Below are positions 45,827 through 54,423 of a stretch of DNA of 64,000 nt, in pieces. The number at the start of each line of letters is the position of its first letter. Within the stretch, counting starts at the first letter, position 1. A program made the position numbers and the translations under genes. The notes under the pieces are model-generated. The model saw only the letters and a program-made list of their open reading frames with translations, ran no database searches and was not told where the DNA came from. This stretch comes from Hydrogenispora sp. (GTDB lineage: Bacteria > Bacillota > UBA4882 > UBA10575): the NCBI GenBank assembly GCA_012837705.1, contig DUQQ01000109.1, forward strand, positions 37,797 through 101,796. Reading direction: 5' to 3'.

Positions 45827-47410
45827 TCAATCGCCGATTTTTAGCACCCCAGGTTTACTCGGCATCCAACCTTCCTTAAACGCTTTCGCTTTTAAGAGTG
45901 TTCCCGCTGCTAAACGGATGGTTTCTTGATAACACATACCATCACCATCCTCCATTGGTTCTGTTCCGTCGATGGTATAGTAAATGTTAACCCCCGCCGT
46001 GGGACAGTTGATCTGGATGTGGTAAAGCTTTTCTGCGGCCACGTATTCCACTTGGAAAGCCAACGGCGCCACCCGGAAACTCTGGCGCGCCCGAGCGACG
46101 GTCAAGCTATGGGCCGGAACATCCTTGGTGATGGTAGAGCCAGCACCGACCAGTGCCCCTTCACCCACAGTCACCGGCGCCACCAAATTGGTGTTACTTC
46201 CAATGAAGGCCCCGTCTTCAATGACCGTTGGCCATTTCCGCGCTCCGTCGTAATTACAGGTAATCGTCCCAGCGCCAATGTTAACTCCCGTACCAATGGT
46301 GGTATCACCAATGTAACTAAGGTGGGGTACCTTGCTCTTTACACCAACCGTTGAATTCTTCATCTCAACGAAACTACCGACCTTGGCCCCATCAGCCACC
46401 TGCGTTCCCGGTCGTAAATAGGTATAAGGACCGATCTCTACTTCCCGGCCTAATGTAACGTCGATTAGATTACTAAAGGCAACACGGGAACCTTCGCCAA
46501 CCAGCGAAGAGACAATTTGGGTATAAGGCCCAATCTGACAGTTGGGCCCAATTTGGGTTTCGCCCCATAAAAGCACTCCGGGGTAAACTGTAGTATCCTG
46601 GCCGATTTGCACCCGGGGATCAATATAAGTGGTCGCCGGATCGATCACAGTCACACCCGAGGCCATAATCCGTTCCAAGATCTGCCGCCGCATTATGGCC
46701 TCGGTCTGGGCCAAGGCAATCCGGTCGTTCGGACCCATAATCTCTTCCGGACGGTCACTTTTAACTGTGGCTAAAGTTTTACCGGCAGCCGCGTGCATGG
46801 CAATAACATCTGTTAAGTAGTACTCTCCTTGCGCATTTTGGGGTTTTAAAGCCGCCAAAGCAGCCCGCAGTTCCGGCAGGGAAAAACAATAGATCCCAGT
46901 ATTGACCTCTCGAATCTTTTTCTCGTCGGCCGATGCGTCCTTTTCCTCAACAATCTCCGTCAACAAACCTTCCGGAGACCGGACAATCCGTCCATAACCG
47001 GTAGGATCTTGTAACTCGGCGGTCAAGACAGTGGCCGCCGCCTTAGTGCGCCGGTGGGTATCCACCAACGCTTGCAAACTCTGGGCCGAAATAAAGGGAG
47101 TATCTCCGTAGAGCACCAGAAGATCGCCTTCAAACTCCGCCAAATGGACACAGGCTTTTTTTACGGCATCACCCGTTCCCAACTGTTCTTTCTGCCAAAC
47201 ATAATCAGCCTGGTCACCCAGGGCCGCAATCACCTGTTCTCCTCCATAACCCACCACAACCAACGGTGGTAGCGGGGATAATTTCACGGCTTCCCACAGC
47301 ACATACTGGACCATCGGCACCCCACAGACGGGAAAAAGGACCTTCGGCTGCTCCGATTTCATCCGTGTTCCTTTCCCCGCAGCCAAAACAACAATTTTCA
47401 GTTCGGACAC
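45827..47410 (-). CDS. glmU: GlmU with C-terminal CHB_HEX_C-type extension
   Basis: The enzyme makes UDP-N-acetylglucosamine from glucosamine-1-phosphate, acetyl-CoA and UTP for peptidoglycan. The uridyltransferase domain has VLAAGKGTRMKSEQPKVLF and GDTPF. The left-handed beta-helix acetyltransferase has GPYTYLRPGTQV, EMKNSTVG, NIGAGTITCNYDG and SNTNLVAPVTVG. GlmU usually ends near residue 455. Here residues 450-527 add a domain with NIYYTIDGTEP, CYQETIRLAAGTLLKAKAFKEG, like CHB_HEX_C_1 repeats of chitobiases. That fusion is unusual; its role is unknown. Start is GTG 47410. Position matches Bacillus except that prs is missing after it. Confidence 0.95.
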   Translation of the reverse strand: MSELKIVVLAAGKGTRMKSEQPKVLFPVCGVPMVQYVLWEAVKLSPLPPLVVVGYGGEQVIAALGDQADYVWQKEQLGTGDAVKKACVHLAEFEGDLLVLYGDTPFISAQSLQALVDTHRRTKAAATVLTAELQDPTGYGRIVRSPEGLLTEIVEEKDASADEKKIREVNTGIYCFSLPELRAALAALKPQNAQGEYYLTDVIAMHAAAGKTLATVKSDRPEEIMGPNDRIALAQTEAIMRRQILERIMASGVTVIDPATTYIDPRVQIGQDTTVYPGVLLWGETQIGPNCQIGPYTQIVSSLVGEGSRVAFSNLIDVTLGREVEIGPYTYLRPGTQVADGAKVGSFVEMKNSTVGVKSKVPHLSYIGDTTIGTGVNIGAGTITCNYDGARKWPTVIEDGAFIGSNTNLVAPVTVGEGALVGAGSTITKDVPAHSLTVARARQSFRVAPLAFQVEYVAAEKLYHIQINCPTAGVNIYYTIDGTEPMEDGDGMCYQETIRLAAGTLLKAKAFKEGWMPSKPGVLKIGD

Positions 47411-47467
47411 AGCGTTTCCCCCTTAAAAATTTGGAAGCCCTTTATATTTTAGACCACAAAAGATAAA

Positions 47468-47491
47468 AAAACTCCGCCGAAGCAGAGTTCT
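47468..47491 (-). terminator. terminator of the tRNA-Gln unit
   Basis: Read leftward, AACTCTGC pairs with GCGGAGTT around a UUCG loop and is followed by seven T. It ends the tRNA-Gln transcript before glmU. Confidence 0.8.
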
Positions 47492-47510
47492 CCAAAGGAC
47501 CTTAATAAAA

Positions 47511-47585
47511 TGGCTGGGGCGGCTGGATTCGAACCAACGCATGCGGGAGTCAAAGTCCCGTGCCTTACCGCTTGGCGACGCCCCA
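47511..47585 (-). tRNA. tRNA-Gln (anticodon TTG)
   Basis: The acceptor stem TGGGGCG / CGCCCCA, anticodon loop CTTTGAC and encoded CCA are all present. It sits between spoVG and glmU. Confidence 0.95.
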
Positions 47586-47598
47586 ATAAGCAAAGTCT

Positions 47599-47628
47599 AT
47601 TATAACAAATGGATCGAGGATTTGTCAA
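47599..47628 (-). promoter_or_regulatory. sigma-A promoter of tRNA-Gln
   Basis: Read leftward, TTGACA and TATAAT are spaced by 18 bases, ending about 14 bases before the tRNA. Confidence 0.75.
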
Positions 47629-47650
47629 TAGCCAAAGCTTACCTGTTTTC

Positions 47651-47905
47651 TTATTCGGCTTTTTCGTATTCTTCTAAGATGGCGTTCTGAATCAATTGTC
47701 GGGCGTCCGCATTAATCGGATGGGCGATATCTTTAAACTCGCCCGTCGGCGTCTTCCGGCTGGGCATCGCCACAAACAGACCGTTTTGGCCTTCAATCAC
47801 CCTAATTTCCCGCACAACAAAAGCATCATCGAAGGTTATGGAAGCGATTGCTTTCATCTTGCTTCCATTATCAATTTTTTTCAGCCGTATATCTGTGATG
47901 TTCAT
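47651..47905 (-). CDS. spoVG: regulator SpoVG
   Basis: The 84-residue protein matches SpoVG throughout: [48 protein letters not shown] (in parts) and [17 protein letters not shown]. SpoVG is a small nucleic-acid-binding regulator required in early sporulation and affecting division, capsule and virulence genes elsewhere. ATG 47905 follows AGAGGTG. In Bacillus it also precedes glmU. Confidence 0.96.
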   Translation of the reverse strand: MNITDIRLKKIDNGSKMKAIASITFDDAFVVREIRVIEGQNGLFVAMPSRKTPTGEFKDIAHPINADARQLIQNAILEEYEKAE

Positions 47906-48021
47906 ATTTTCACCTCTTTTTGGAAATAAAGTCAGCGCATAAATGCTTCGACAAAAGATCTGGAAATCCTGCCAATCATAAACATTCGGTAAAAAAGGTG
48001 AAAAATATTCTTTACACGGCT

Positions 48022-48771
48022 TTATCCTTTTCCGAGAAGCCCGCGGGCCAGTGAAAGATCGCTTGGCTTATCCACATCCACACCGATCTCCGGATATAAA
48101 GAGCGGATCCCTGCCCCGTTCACATTAAAAATTGCGCCGACCCGTGCTTCAATTTCGCCGATCCCCAACTGCCCCGCAATGAGTTTCACCACGAACTTAA
48201 ACCCCAGCAAACGGCAGAGCTTCAACGGGTGTTTTCGCAGGGAAATAGCCTGTTCAATCCGGTCTCTTAAGTCCAAGAGAAGCCTGGGGCGGATTAACAA
48301 GATATTACCACCGGTAACAACACCCTCTTTCAGGCGGACATATGTTCTTTTGGTCGACGGATATTTCTTCAGGACGGCTGCTTTCGGCACAAAAGAGTAG
48401 TAGACGTCCGCCGGTCGGCGCCGACAACTATCAAGAAAGTCACGGATCGCCTCCTTCGTAATGAAGGGAATATCCGAAGCAACGACTAAAACATGGTCAT
48501 TTGTATGAGTATGTTGCACTGCGCGGACCATGCTATCGATCATACTTTCACCAGGGGCAACAATCTTAACTTTCGTCCACTTCTGCGGGGAGACTATCCC
48601 CGGAGGAATCACCACCAGGACCCGTTCGATCTCTTCCATTTCGTCTAGGACTTCGATAATATATTCAACCATCGGTCGGTTGTTGATCCGGATCCCGGCT
48701 TCATAAGGGGTTGGATCAACATCTTTTAATGACCCCGTATTGCGCCCTCCGCCAAGCACAATTGCCTCCAT
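48022..48771 (-). CDS. MobA/GlmU-like nucleotidyltransferase
   Basis: I use ATG 48771 with AGGGG eight bases upstream, giving 249 residues. The nucleotide-binding signature [14 protein letters not shown] is at the start, although the usual Gly-x-Gly-Thr-Arg is degenerate. [13 protein letters not shown] and [17 protein letters not shown] fit MobA/NTP-transferase-like folds. It may use a nucleotide sugar, molybdopterin or other acceptor. It sits between spoVG and a GntR-type regulator, and no partner enzyme is adjacent. The substrate is unknown. Confidence 0.75.
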   Translation of the reverse strand: MEAIVLGGGRNTGSLKDVDPTPYEAGIRINNRPMVEYIIEVLDEMEEIERVLVVIPPGIVSPQKWTKVKIVAPGESMIDSMVRAVQHTHTNDHVLVVASDIPFITKEAIRDFLDSCRRRPADVYYSFVPKAAVLKKYPSTKRTYVRLKEGVVTGGNILLIRPRLLLDLRDRIEQAISLRKHPLKLCRLLGFKFVVKLIAGQLGIGEIEARVGAIFNVNGAGIRSLYPEIGVDVDKPSDLSLARGLLGKG

Positions 48772-48782
48772 CGTTCTCACCC

Positions 48783-49487
48783 CTAGGATCCTTCTTTCGG
48801 TACATTGGGTTTTTCCAACCGGATAACCTGCATCATGCTGTTCTCTGCATTTTCGATGTGTTCCTGGGCCAACTTTCGCGCCAACTCCGGATCGCGGGCC
48901 GAAATCGCATCAACGATCTCGCGGTGTTCTTCGAAGGCACTTTTCATTCTTCCGGGAAAAGAAAGCGAGGTCTGACGGAAACGCTGAATTTGCTCCCTTA
49001 AATTGTTGATGATCTGCCCTAAACGTTCGTTTCGGCTGGCTTGGTACAAAATCTGGTGAAAACCGGTATCCACCTCAACCATTCCAGTAAGATCAGCATG
49101 GCCAATTAGTTCCGACGACTTTACCAACTGTCGCTGTAACTCCTCCAATTCCTCGTCGGTAATCCGTTCCGCCGCCAGAGCCGCCGCCAATCCTTCCAGT
49201 GCACCCCGGATCTCAAAGACTTCTACCACATCTTTCATGGAGAAAGTAGCCACATAAGCCCCTTTACGGGGAACCATCAACACGAGCCCTTCCAGCTCTA
49301 GTTTGCGGATCGCCTCCCGGATCGGAGTCCGGCTGACACCCAACTCCTCTGCCAATTGAATCTCCATCAAACGCTCTCCGGGTGCTAATTGCCCCTTGAT
49401 AATGGCTTCGCGCAAGGTTTCAAAGACTAGTTCCCGTAGGGGTTTGTAGCTATCAAGTTTAATCGGAACCAAGGGTTCTCTTCCCAT
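48783..49487 (-). CDS. GntR family regulator, FadR/FCD type
   Basis: From ATG 49487 the 234-residue protein has a GntR winged helix at 10-75 (LRELVFETLREAIIKGQLAPG, EIQLAEELGVSRTPIREAIRKLELEGLV) and a helical FCD ligand domain (VEVFEIRGALEGLAA, then TGFHQILYQASRN with metal or ligand-binding His). The effector is unknown. In Bacillus this position holds the unrelated regulator PurR. The gene ends just before the nucleotidyltransferase start, so they are probably co-transcribed. Confidence 0.9.
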   Translation of the reverse strand: MGREPLVPIKLDSYKPLRELVFETLREAIIKGQLAPGERLMEIQLAEELGVSRTPIREAIRKLELEGLVLMVPRKGAYVATFSMKDVVEVFEIRGALEGLAAALAAERITDEELEELQRQLVKSSELIGHADLTGMVEVDTGFHQILYQASRNERLGQIINNLREQIQRFRQTSLSFPGRMKSAFEEHREIVDAISARDPELARKLAQEHIENAENSMMQVIRLEKPNVPKEGS

Positions 49488-49509
49488 GTACACCCCCCCT
49501 TCACGCTTA

Positions 49510-50403
49510 CTAATTTACTTCAAGACCTGTGGCCTTTAAGAAGCCGTTATAGGTCCACCATCCCTTACGCCGCAGGGTGGCCGCAACTTGCGCCTGGCGC
49601 TTCGGTGCCCAGTCGGCACCGAACACAAAGAGAGTCGGCCCGCTCCCGGACATCCGCACCGGCAACCCCATATTAAGCAGCCAATCCATTACCGTTTTTA
49701 GCTCGGGGTAAAGTTCTAAAGTCACCTCTTCTAAACGGTTCCCCCAATATCGGGGAATCGCCTGGTAGTCACCCTGCTGAATCAGGGTGGCAATCCGCTT
49801 CACTTCCGGATGGTGGTCAGCCGCGGTCAAAGAAAGGTTTTTGTAGATCTGGGCGGTACTAACGTTAAAAGGTGGCTTGGCTAAAAAAACCGGAAGGGAT
49901 GGTAAAGAGGGCAGATCGGTCAATTTTTCTCCGATTCCCTTCGCCAAAACCGTACCCCCGCGCAGACAGAAGGGAATATCCGCACCAAGCGTCGCCCCGA
50001 TCCTTTCCAGTTCCGGCTGGGACAAACCCAAGCCCCACAGACGATTCAAACCGACCAAGGTGGCGGCGGCATCGGCACTGCCGCCCCCCAATCCCGCCCC
50101 CACCGGAATACTTTTCCGGAGTAAGATCCGTACTCCGGACGCCAAACCGGCATGGGCCAATAGTTTTTTTACGGTACGGACAATAATGTTGCGGTCATCG
50201 ACCGGCAGCCGCTGCCCTTTGATGGCCAAAGAAACCGTTGACGCTGGTATAAGCTCAAGTTCATCGTGGAGATCGATCGATTGCAGGATCATTTCAACTT
50301 CATGATACCCATCGGGGCGGCGCCCAATTACATCCAAAACCAGATTAACTTTGGCAAACGCTTTAATTTTCACTTTATCCATCTTTTTTTCATTGGCCAT
50401 CAC
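49510..50403 (-). CDS. ispE: 4-diphosphocytidyl-2-C-methyl-D-erythritol kinase
   Basis: IspE phosphorylates the cytidyl-methylerythritol intermediate of the non-mevalonate isoprenoid pathway. The 297-residue GHMP kinase has KAFAKVNLVLDVIGRRPDGYHEVEMI near the start, the ATP loop PVGAGLGGGSADAAATLVGLN, DIPFCLRGG, and MSGSGPTLFVFG near the end. The start is either the GTG at 50403 or the ATG next to it; the ribosome site is weak. It heads the Bacillus-like block. Confidence 0.96.
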   Translation of the reverse strand: MMANEKKMDKVKIKAFAKVNLVLDVIGRRPDGYHEVEMILQSIDLHDELELIPASTVSLAIKGQRLPVDDRNIIVRTVKKLLAHAGLASGVRILLRKSIPVGAGLGGGSADAAATLVGLNRLWGLGLSQPELERIGATLGADIPFCLRGGTVLAKGIGEKLTDLPSLPSLPVFLAKPPFNVSTAQIYKNLSLTAADHHPEVKRIATLIQQGDYQAIPRYWGNRLEEVTLELYPELKTVMDWLLNMGLPVRMSGSGPTLFVFGADWAPKRQAQVAATLRRKGWWTYNGFLKATGLEVN

Positions 50404-50466
50404 GGATAAAAAACCTTCTTACTTTTGGACTTTGCGACTTAACTTTAATGATCCATATGTATAAAG

Positions 50467-50486
50467 ACCCGCCTCGAAAGGCGGGT
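50467..50486 (-). terminator. terminator of SRP RNA
   Basis: ACCCGCCT pairs with AGGCGGGT around CGAA, immediately after the SRP RNA, followed by CTTTAT in the leftward direction. Confidence 0.7.
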
Positions 50487-50497
50487 AATAGAATTGA

Positions 50498-50761
50498 CCG
50501 TGCACCGGCTTTTGACGGACTCCTCCCGATCGTACCATGGTCGTTAGCTCCAATCAGGTTGCCCCGCGGCACACGAAGGGGTCGGCTTACCGTTGCTTCC
50601 TCCCGGACCTGGCGGGGTTCACCGGTCTCCGTTGCGCAGGACCTGATCTTCAACACCACGTGCCATAGCCGGTATCACAAAGAGCCGCCTCCCACCGGAA
50701 TTCAACCCTGCTATAGCGGGTTGCAGGTTACAGGGCACTGCTACCTCCCCGTCTAGCACGG
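50498..50761 (-). ncRNA. ffs: signal recognition particle RNA (long Firmicute type)
   Basis: Read leftward, the roughly 264-base RNA begins CCGTGC and ends GCACGG, so its ends pair. The domain IV hairpin with CAGGTCCGGGAGGAAGC and CGGTAAG binds Ffh. The length and an Alu-like 5' half are typical of Firmicute SRP RNA with HBsu. The 5' end may be processed, because the promoter lies about 20 bases further up. Confidence 0.93.
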
Positions 50762-50780
50762 TCAAAACAAAACTCAGTTA

Positions 50781-50809
50781 ATTATAGCATTTTCCCCCCA
50801 TAAAAACAA
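50781..50809 (-). promoter_or_regulatory. sigma-A promoter of SRP RNA
   Basis: Read leftward, TTGTTT and TATAAT are spaced by 17 bases upstream of ffs. Confidence 0.65.
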
Positions 50810-50841
50810 GAAACCAAAATCTCCCGCCCCGAAAAGGGTTT

Positions 50842-50873
50842 AAAAAAACCGGTTACAAAACCGGTTATTTTTT
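50842..50873. terminator. terminator after tRNA-Ser (GGA)
   Basis: AACCGGTT is repeated inverted around a short ACAA loop, with A and T runs on either side. It ends the leftward tRNA-Ser transcript. Confidence 0.8.
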
Positions 50874-50875
50874 TA

Positions 50876-50965
50876 TGGCGGAGAGACTGGGATTCGAACC
50901 CAGGAGACGCGTTAACGTCTACACGCTCTCCAGGCGTGCGCCTTAGTCCGCTCGGCCACCTCTCC
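50876..50965 (-). tRNA. tRNA-Ser (anticodon GGA)
   Basis: Class II tRNA with a long variable arm, acceptor stem GGAGAGG, anticodon loop CTGGAGA and encoded CCA. Confidence 0.95.
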
Positions 50966-51011
50966 GTAAAAGTTAAAGCAAAAAAACAGATCAAAGTCGT
51001 AAAATATTAAG

Positions 51012-51101
51012 TGGCGGAGAGAGCGAGATTCGAACTCGCGAGGGGCGTAAACCCCTACCCGCTTTCGAGGCGGGCGCCTTCAACCACTCAGCCATCTCTC
51101 C
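51012..51101 (-). tRNA. tRNA-Ser (anticodon CGA)
   Basis: Class II tRNA with a long variable arm, acceptor GGAGAGA, anticodon loop CTCGAAA and encoded CCA. It lies upstream of tRNA-Ser (GGA), probably on the same transcript. Confidence 0.95.
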
Positions 51102-51175
51102 TTCTTGGCCTATCTACGGTCAGACTTTACCTTTTCTTGCTTCTTGGTATAGTTAGACGGGAAATCCACTTATAT

Positions 51176-51204
51176 ATTTTACACAGAATACGCCCAATGG
51201 TCAA
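51176..51204 (-). promoter_or_regulatory. promoter of the tRNA-Ser pair
   Basis: Read leftward, TTGACC and TAAAAT are spaced by 17 bases. The -35 overlaps the tadA stop region. Confidence 0.6.
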
Positions 51205-51674
51205 GTCTCTTTCTTTGGAAACTCCCTTTTCTGCCGGAAGAAATCCGTGAGTAAGCGGCCGGCCGGTTCAGCCAAAACCCCGCCAGTCACTACTAAACGG
51301 TGGTTAAGCCGCTCATCATTGGCTAAATTCATTAAAGACCCGGCCGCCCCCGCCTTTGGGTCGGAAGCGCCAAAAACCACCCGGTCCAACCGGGCGTTAA
51401 CCATTGCGCCCGCGCACATCGGGCACGGCTCCAGTGTTACGTAAAGCGTCATCCCGTGGAGCCGCCAGCTTCCCCGCCGGGCCGCGGCCGCGCGTAAAGC
51501 GATAATTTCGGCATGGGCTGTCGGGTCTCCAAGCCTTTCCCGCTGGTTATAGCCACGGGCAAAAATCATCCCCTGGTAGACCACGACCGCGCCGATCGGC
51601 ACTTCATCCTGGGCCAAGGCTTTTTCCGCTTCCCGCAAGGCCTCCTCCATAAATTTTCGGTCCATCGCTTCCAT
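51201..51674 (-). CDS. tadA: tRNA adenosine(34) deaminase TadA
   Basis: TadA changes A34 of tRNA-Arg(ACG) to inosine, and that tRNA is encoded at 51885. From ATG 51674, behind AAGGGAG, it has 157 residues. The zinc site HAEIIAL with catalytic Glu and PCPMCAGAM is visible, as are GAVVV and GYNQRERLGDPTAHAE. A longer start 13 codons upstream lacks the ribosome site. Confidence 0.93.
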   Translation of the reverse strand: MEAMDRKFMEEALREAEKALAQDEVPIGAVVVYQGMIFARGYNQRERLGDPTAHAEIIALRAAAARRGSWRLHGMTLYVTLEPCPMCAGAMVNARLDRVVFGASDPKAGAAGSLMNLANDERLNHRLVVTGGVLAEPAGRLLTDFFRQKREFPKKET

Positions 51675-51839
51675 TCCAGCGGCTCCCTTGCTCCTAAACT
51701 CATTCGTATTCAAGTTTACTCGGTTCCGGCCTATTTGTAAAGTCCACCGCAGTAACCGGATTAAGCTCCGTTTTGGCTAAGCCTTAGCTTTTATCCAAAA
51801 AATAACGGGGAAAAAGGAAGAAGACCTCCATACTGAACC

Positions 51840-51868
51840 TTGACTTTGCCCATAGGTTATGTTATTAT
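51840..51868 (+). promoter_or_regulatory. promoter of tRNA-Arg (ACG)
   Basis: TTGACT and TATTAT are spaced by 17 bases; a TATAAT overlaps three bases further. Transcription should start just before the tRNA. Confidence 0.6.
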
Positions 51869-51884
51869 AATATTTGTCTTAAGT

Positions 51885-51961
51885 GCGCCCGTAGCTCAGT
51901 TGGATAGAGTGTTTGACTACGAATCAAAAGGTCGCAGGTTCGAATCCTGCCGGGCGCGCCA
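51885..51961 (+). tRNA. tRNA-Arg (anticodon ACG)
   Basis: The cloverleaf has acceptor GCGCCCG / CGGGCGC, loop CTACGAA and encoded CCA. Its A34 is the known substrate of TadA, whose gene is next door. Confidence 0.95.
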
Positions 51962-52021
51962 CTAATAATAAATTATTCTGCTATTATTTATTTTAATTTG
52001 ATTACTGTTCACCATCAAAAG

Positions 52022-52056
52022 TAAAACCAGAGGAAACCCTCTGGTTTTTTATTTAC
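52022..52056 (+). terminator. terminator of tRNA-Arg (ACG)
   Basis: AAACCAGAGG pairs with CCTCTGGTTT around a short loop, followed by a T run. Confidence 0.75.
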
Positions 52057-52194
52057 CTTTCATTCCGAATTCAGCAGAACGACGGATTAAACTTCATCAA
52101 ACTTTAAAAGCCAACTTAACGATTTAAACTAACATTCAACTTAAGTCCAGCCTTTACCCGGCCCGCTGGGCAACTTACCGGATAAAATAGACAA

Positions 52195-52491
52195 CTAAGA
52201 GTACCGGCTTACCCTACCGATTGAACTCCCGAAAAGATCCTTGCTTTCTTCATAAAAACGGTCTGCCAGAGTCTTCAGGTTATAAGTCATTTTCTTAATA
52301 AAATCCACCGTAAGACCTTGGCTTCCCACCAAACCTGTTTTCTTTCCTTCCCCTTCGATTCTTTCCCAGCCACCCGTTATCGGGTTTCGGTAGTAGATGT
52401 CTTGCGCCTTTTCATTGTAAATTCCCGTTACTTTAATTTTAAGCAACGGGTTCTTCTTTACTACAGAAATTGAATATTTTACTAACGCCAT
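52195..52491 (-). CDS. hypothetical protein, 98 residues
   Basis: ATG 52491 follows GGGGGCGAGG. The N-terminal 45 residues look like beta strands (VKYSISVVKKNPLLKIKVTGIY, in part) with a YYRNPITGGWERIEG turn. The rest is helical, VDFIKKMTYNLKTLADRFYEE. There is no signal peptide or membrane segment. I do not recognise a family. It lies alone between two tRNA-Arg genes and points the other way. Confidence 0.6.
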   Translation of the reverse strand: MALVKYSISVVKKNPLLKIKVTGIYNEKAQDIYYRNPITGGWERIEGEGKKTGLVGSQGLTVDFIKKMTYNLKTLADRFYEESKDLFGSSIGRVSRYS

Positions 52492-52601
52492 TACCTCGCC
52501 CCCTTTTCTCCTCCCTCTTTCTTATTCTATGTAACGCGCAACAATTTGTTGTCAAAAGAAACAAATGTTCTAAAGTTATCTTTCCATTGGCCGATAAGAT
52601 A

Positions 52602-52665
52602 AAGGACAAGGATGTCTCCCCCTAAAAGACACGGAAGTCCCGCCTCACCCTGCGGTGAGGCTTTT
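52602..52665 (+). ncRNA. possible structured RNA element ending in a terminator-like hairpin
   Basis: GGAC, a five-base internal strand AAGGA, then TGTCT, a loop of about nine bases, AGACA, the strand CGGAA and GTCC form a compact stem with an internal loop. Directly after it GCCTCACC pairs with GGTGAGGC, followed by CTTTTC. Together they look like a small RNA or leader with a terminator. I could not find a strong promoter or assign a known family. It lies upstream of tRNA-Arg (CCT). Confidence 0.35.
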
Positions 52666-52686
52666 CTATGCCCGCCGGGAACCCCC

Positions 52687-52715
52687 TTGCATCGCATAAT
52701 CAATTTTGTTATAAT
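52687..52715 (+). promoter_or_regulatory. promoter of tRNA-Arg (CCT)
   Basis: TTGCAT and TATAAT are spaced by 17 bases, about 19 bases before the tRNA. Confidence 0.65.
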
Positions 52716-52734
52716 TAAAGGGCTATAGAGAAAA

Positions 52735-52810
52735 GGCCCCGTAGCTCAGAGGATAGAGCAGCGGTTTCCTAAACCGTGTGTCGGACGTTCGAATCGTCTC
52801 GGGGCTGCCA
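52735..52810 (+). tRNA. tRNA-Arg (anticodon CCT)
   Basis: Acceptor GGCCCCG pairs with CGGGGCT (first pair G-U). The anticodon loop is TTCCTAA and CCA is encoded. Confidence 0.9.
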
Positions 52811-52828
52811 CCAATTTAAGATCACAAA

Positions 52829-52858
52829 ACCCCCGTCTCTAGACAGGGGTTTCTTTTT
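52829..52858 (+). terminator. terminator of tRNA-Arg (CCT)
   Basis: AAACCCC-GTC pairs with GAC-GGGGTTT with one mismatch, followed by a T-rich run. It may also work for the convergent his operon. Confidence 0.7.
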
Positions 52859-52987
52859 TGGCAATAAGCCCCAAAAGGGCTTGATGTGGCTTCTTCACGC
52901 TGGCAATAACCAGAATCCATCTTCTTTTCAATAAAGTCCAGCGAACAACTGGCGCTCTTTCTAAATTGCCTTTCTAAATTCCGCCCG

Positions 52988-53638
52988 TCACCGTCGTTTT
53001 CTCAGTTCCGCAAATATATCCGCTAGTTCAACATTCTGTTCGACCAGGAGCACCATTAGATGGTAGAAAAGATCGGCCGTCTCGTAGACCAATTCTTCTT
53101 TACTATTGTTTTTGGCGGCGATGATCACTTCGGCGTTTTCCTCGCCCACCTTCTTCAGGATCTTGTCGATGCCCTCCTTAAAAAGGTACGTTGTGTAGGA
53201 CCCTTCCGGCTTCTGTTCCCGCCGCTCTTGGATCAGGCTGTACAACTCGTAAAGAATAGCCGGCCCCTCCTGACCAGCCGCATACATTGGCGCCGGATCA
53301 ACCCGTTTATTCTCTATTTCGTTTCCCTCGAGATCCCGGTAAAAACAGGAATAATGCCCCGTATGGCATGCCACTCCCGTCTGTTCCACCATAATGAGCA
53401 GAGCATCTTGGTCACAATCATACAAGATTTGCTTGACTTTCTGGCGATGGCCGGAACTTTCCCCCTTCATCCACAAACAATTCCGACTCCGGGAGAAAAA
53501 CCAGGTATAACCGGTCTCCTTCGTGCGCTTGAGCGCTTCCGCATTCATGTACGCCATCATCAAGACCTGGCCACTCTTGTGGTCCTGGATAATCGCGGGC
53601 ACCAAACCATTTTCAGCAAAACGGATCTGATCAGTCAT
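52988..53638 (-). CDS. hisIE: HisIE, bifunctional phosphoribosyl-AMP cyclohydrolase/ATP pyrophosphohydrolase
   Basis: The 216-residue fusion does the second and third steps of histidine synthesis. The HisI cyclohydrolase half has [37 protein letters not shown] and the metal-binding [13 protein letters not shown]. The HisE half at about 115-205 has [22 protein letters not shown] and [13 protein letters not shown]. Its ATG overlaps the hisF stop, so it is translationally coupled. It is the last gene of the operon. Confidence 0.96.
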   Translation of the reverse strand: MTDQIRFAENGLVPAIIQDHKSGQVLMMAYMNAEALKRTKETGYTWFFSRSRNCLWMKGESSGHRQKVKQILYDCDQDALLIMVEQTGVACHTGHYSCFYRDLEGNEIENKRVDPAPMYAAGQEGPAILYELYSLIQERREQKPEGSYTTYLFKEGIDKILKKVGEENAEVIIAAKNNSKEELVYETADLFYHLMVLLVEQNVELADIFAELRKRR

Positions 53639-54393
53639 AACCGCACCTTCACTCCTTTATCGGCAAGAAATTGTTTCGCTTCCGCAATTGTGTATTGGCG
53701 GTAATGAAAAATGGATGCACATAGAACCGCATCGGCTTTTCCTTGGTCGAGGGCGGCCCAAAGGTGTTCAAGGCGTCCAGCCCCGCCGGAAGCAATAACC
53801 GGTATTTGTACTTGCCCGCTGACCGCTGCCGTTAATTCAAGGTCATAACCATCTTTCGTCCCGTCCTTGTCCATACTGGTTAAAAGAATCTCCCCCGCAC
53901 CTAGCGCTTCCACTTTTCGGGCCCAGGCGACCGCATCCAACTCTGTTGGTTGCTTCCCACCGTTAATATAAACCCGCCAGAACCCCGCCGCCTCTCTCTT
54001 GGCATCGATCGCCGCGATAATCCGTTGGCGACCGAATTCTTTGGCTGCGGCGGTAAGCAATGCCGGATCCTTAACCGCGGCCGAACTGATGACGACTTTA
54101 GCCGCCCCCGCCTTGAGGATCCGGCGCACCCCCTCGATGTCGCGGATGCCTCCACCAACGGCCAGGGGAATCGCGATCTGCTGGACCGTTTTCGCGACCA
54201 CATCCACCATGGTTTGCCGTCCTTCACTGGTCGCCTTGATGTCAAGAAAGATCAGTTCATCCGCACCGGCCCGGTCGTAATAAACCGCTAACTCCACCGG
54301 ATCACCGGCATCCCGTAAGTTTTCGAAATTGACGCCCTTAACCACTCGCCCTTCACACACATCCAGGCAGGGAATGATCCGTTTCACCTGCAT
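53635..54393 (-). CDS. hisF: imidazole glycerol phosphate synthase subunit HisF
   Basis: HisF closes the imidazole ring using ammonia delivered by the glutaminase HisH. The 252-residue TIM barrel starts [20 protein letters not shown] and keeps the catalytic Asp in CLDV and in [20 protein letters not shown] is the phosphate-binding loop. The start ATG 54393 has GTGGAG in front. hisH is not present in this operon, which is unusual. Confidence 0.96.
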   Translation of the reverse strand: MQVKRIIPCLDVCEGRVVKGVNFENLRDAGDPVELAVYYDRAGADELIFLDIKATSEGRQTMVDVVAKTVQQIAIPLAVGGGIRDIEGVRRILKAGAAKVVISSAAVKDPALLTAAAKEFGRQRIIAAIDAKREAAGFWRVYINGGKQPTELDAVAWARKVEALGAGEILLTSMDKDGTKDGYDLELTAAVSGQVQIPVIASGGAGRLEHLWAALDQGKADAVLCASIFHYRQYTIAEAKQFLADKGVKVRL

Positions 54394-54423
54394 CTTAACC
54401 ATCTCCACTATATTTTTAACGTA

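Noticed and set aside
48060..48075. TTATCCACA resembling a DnaA box
   Set aside because: A single copy inside a coding gene, with no cluster or AT-rich unwinding region, so not an origin.
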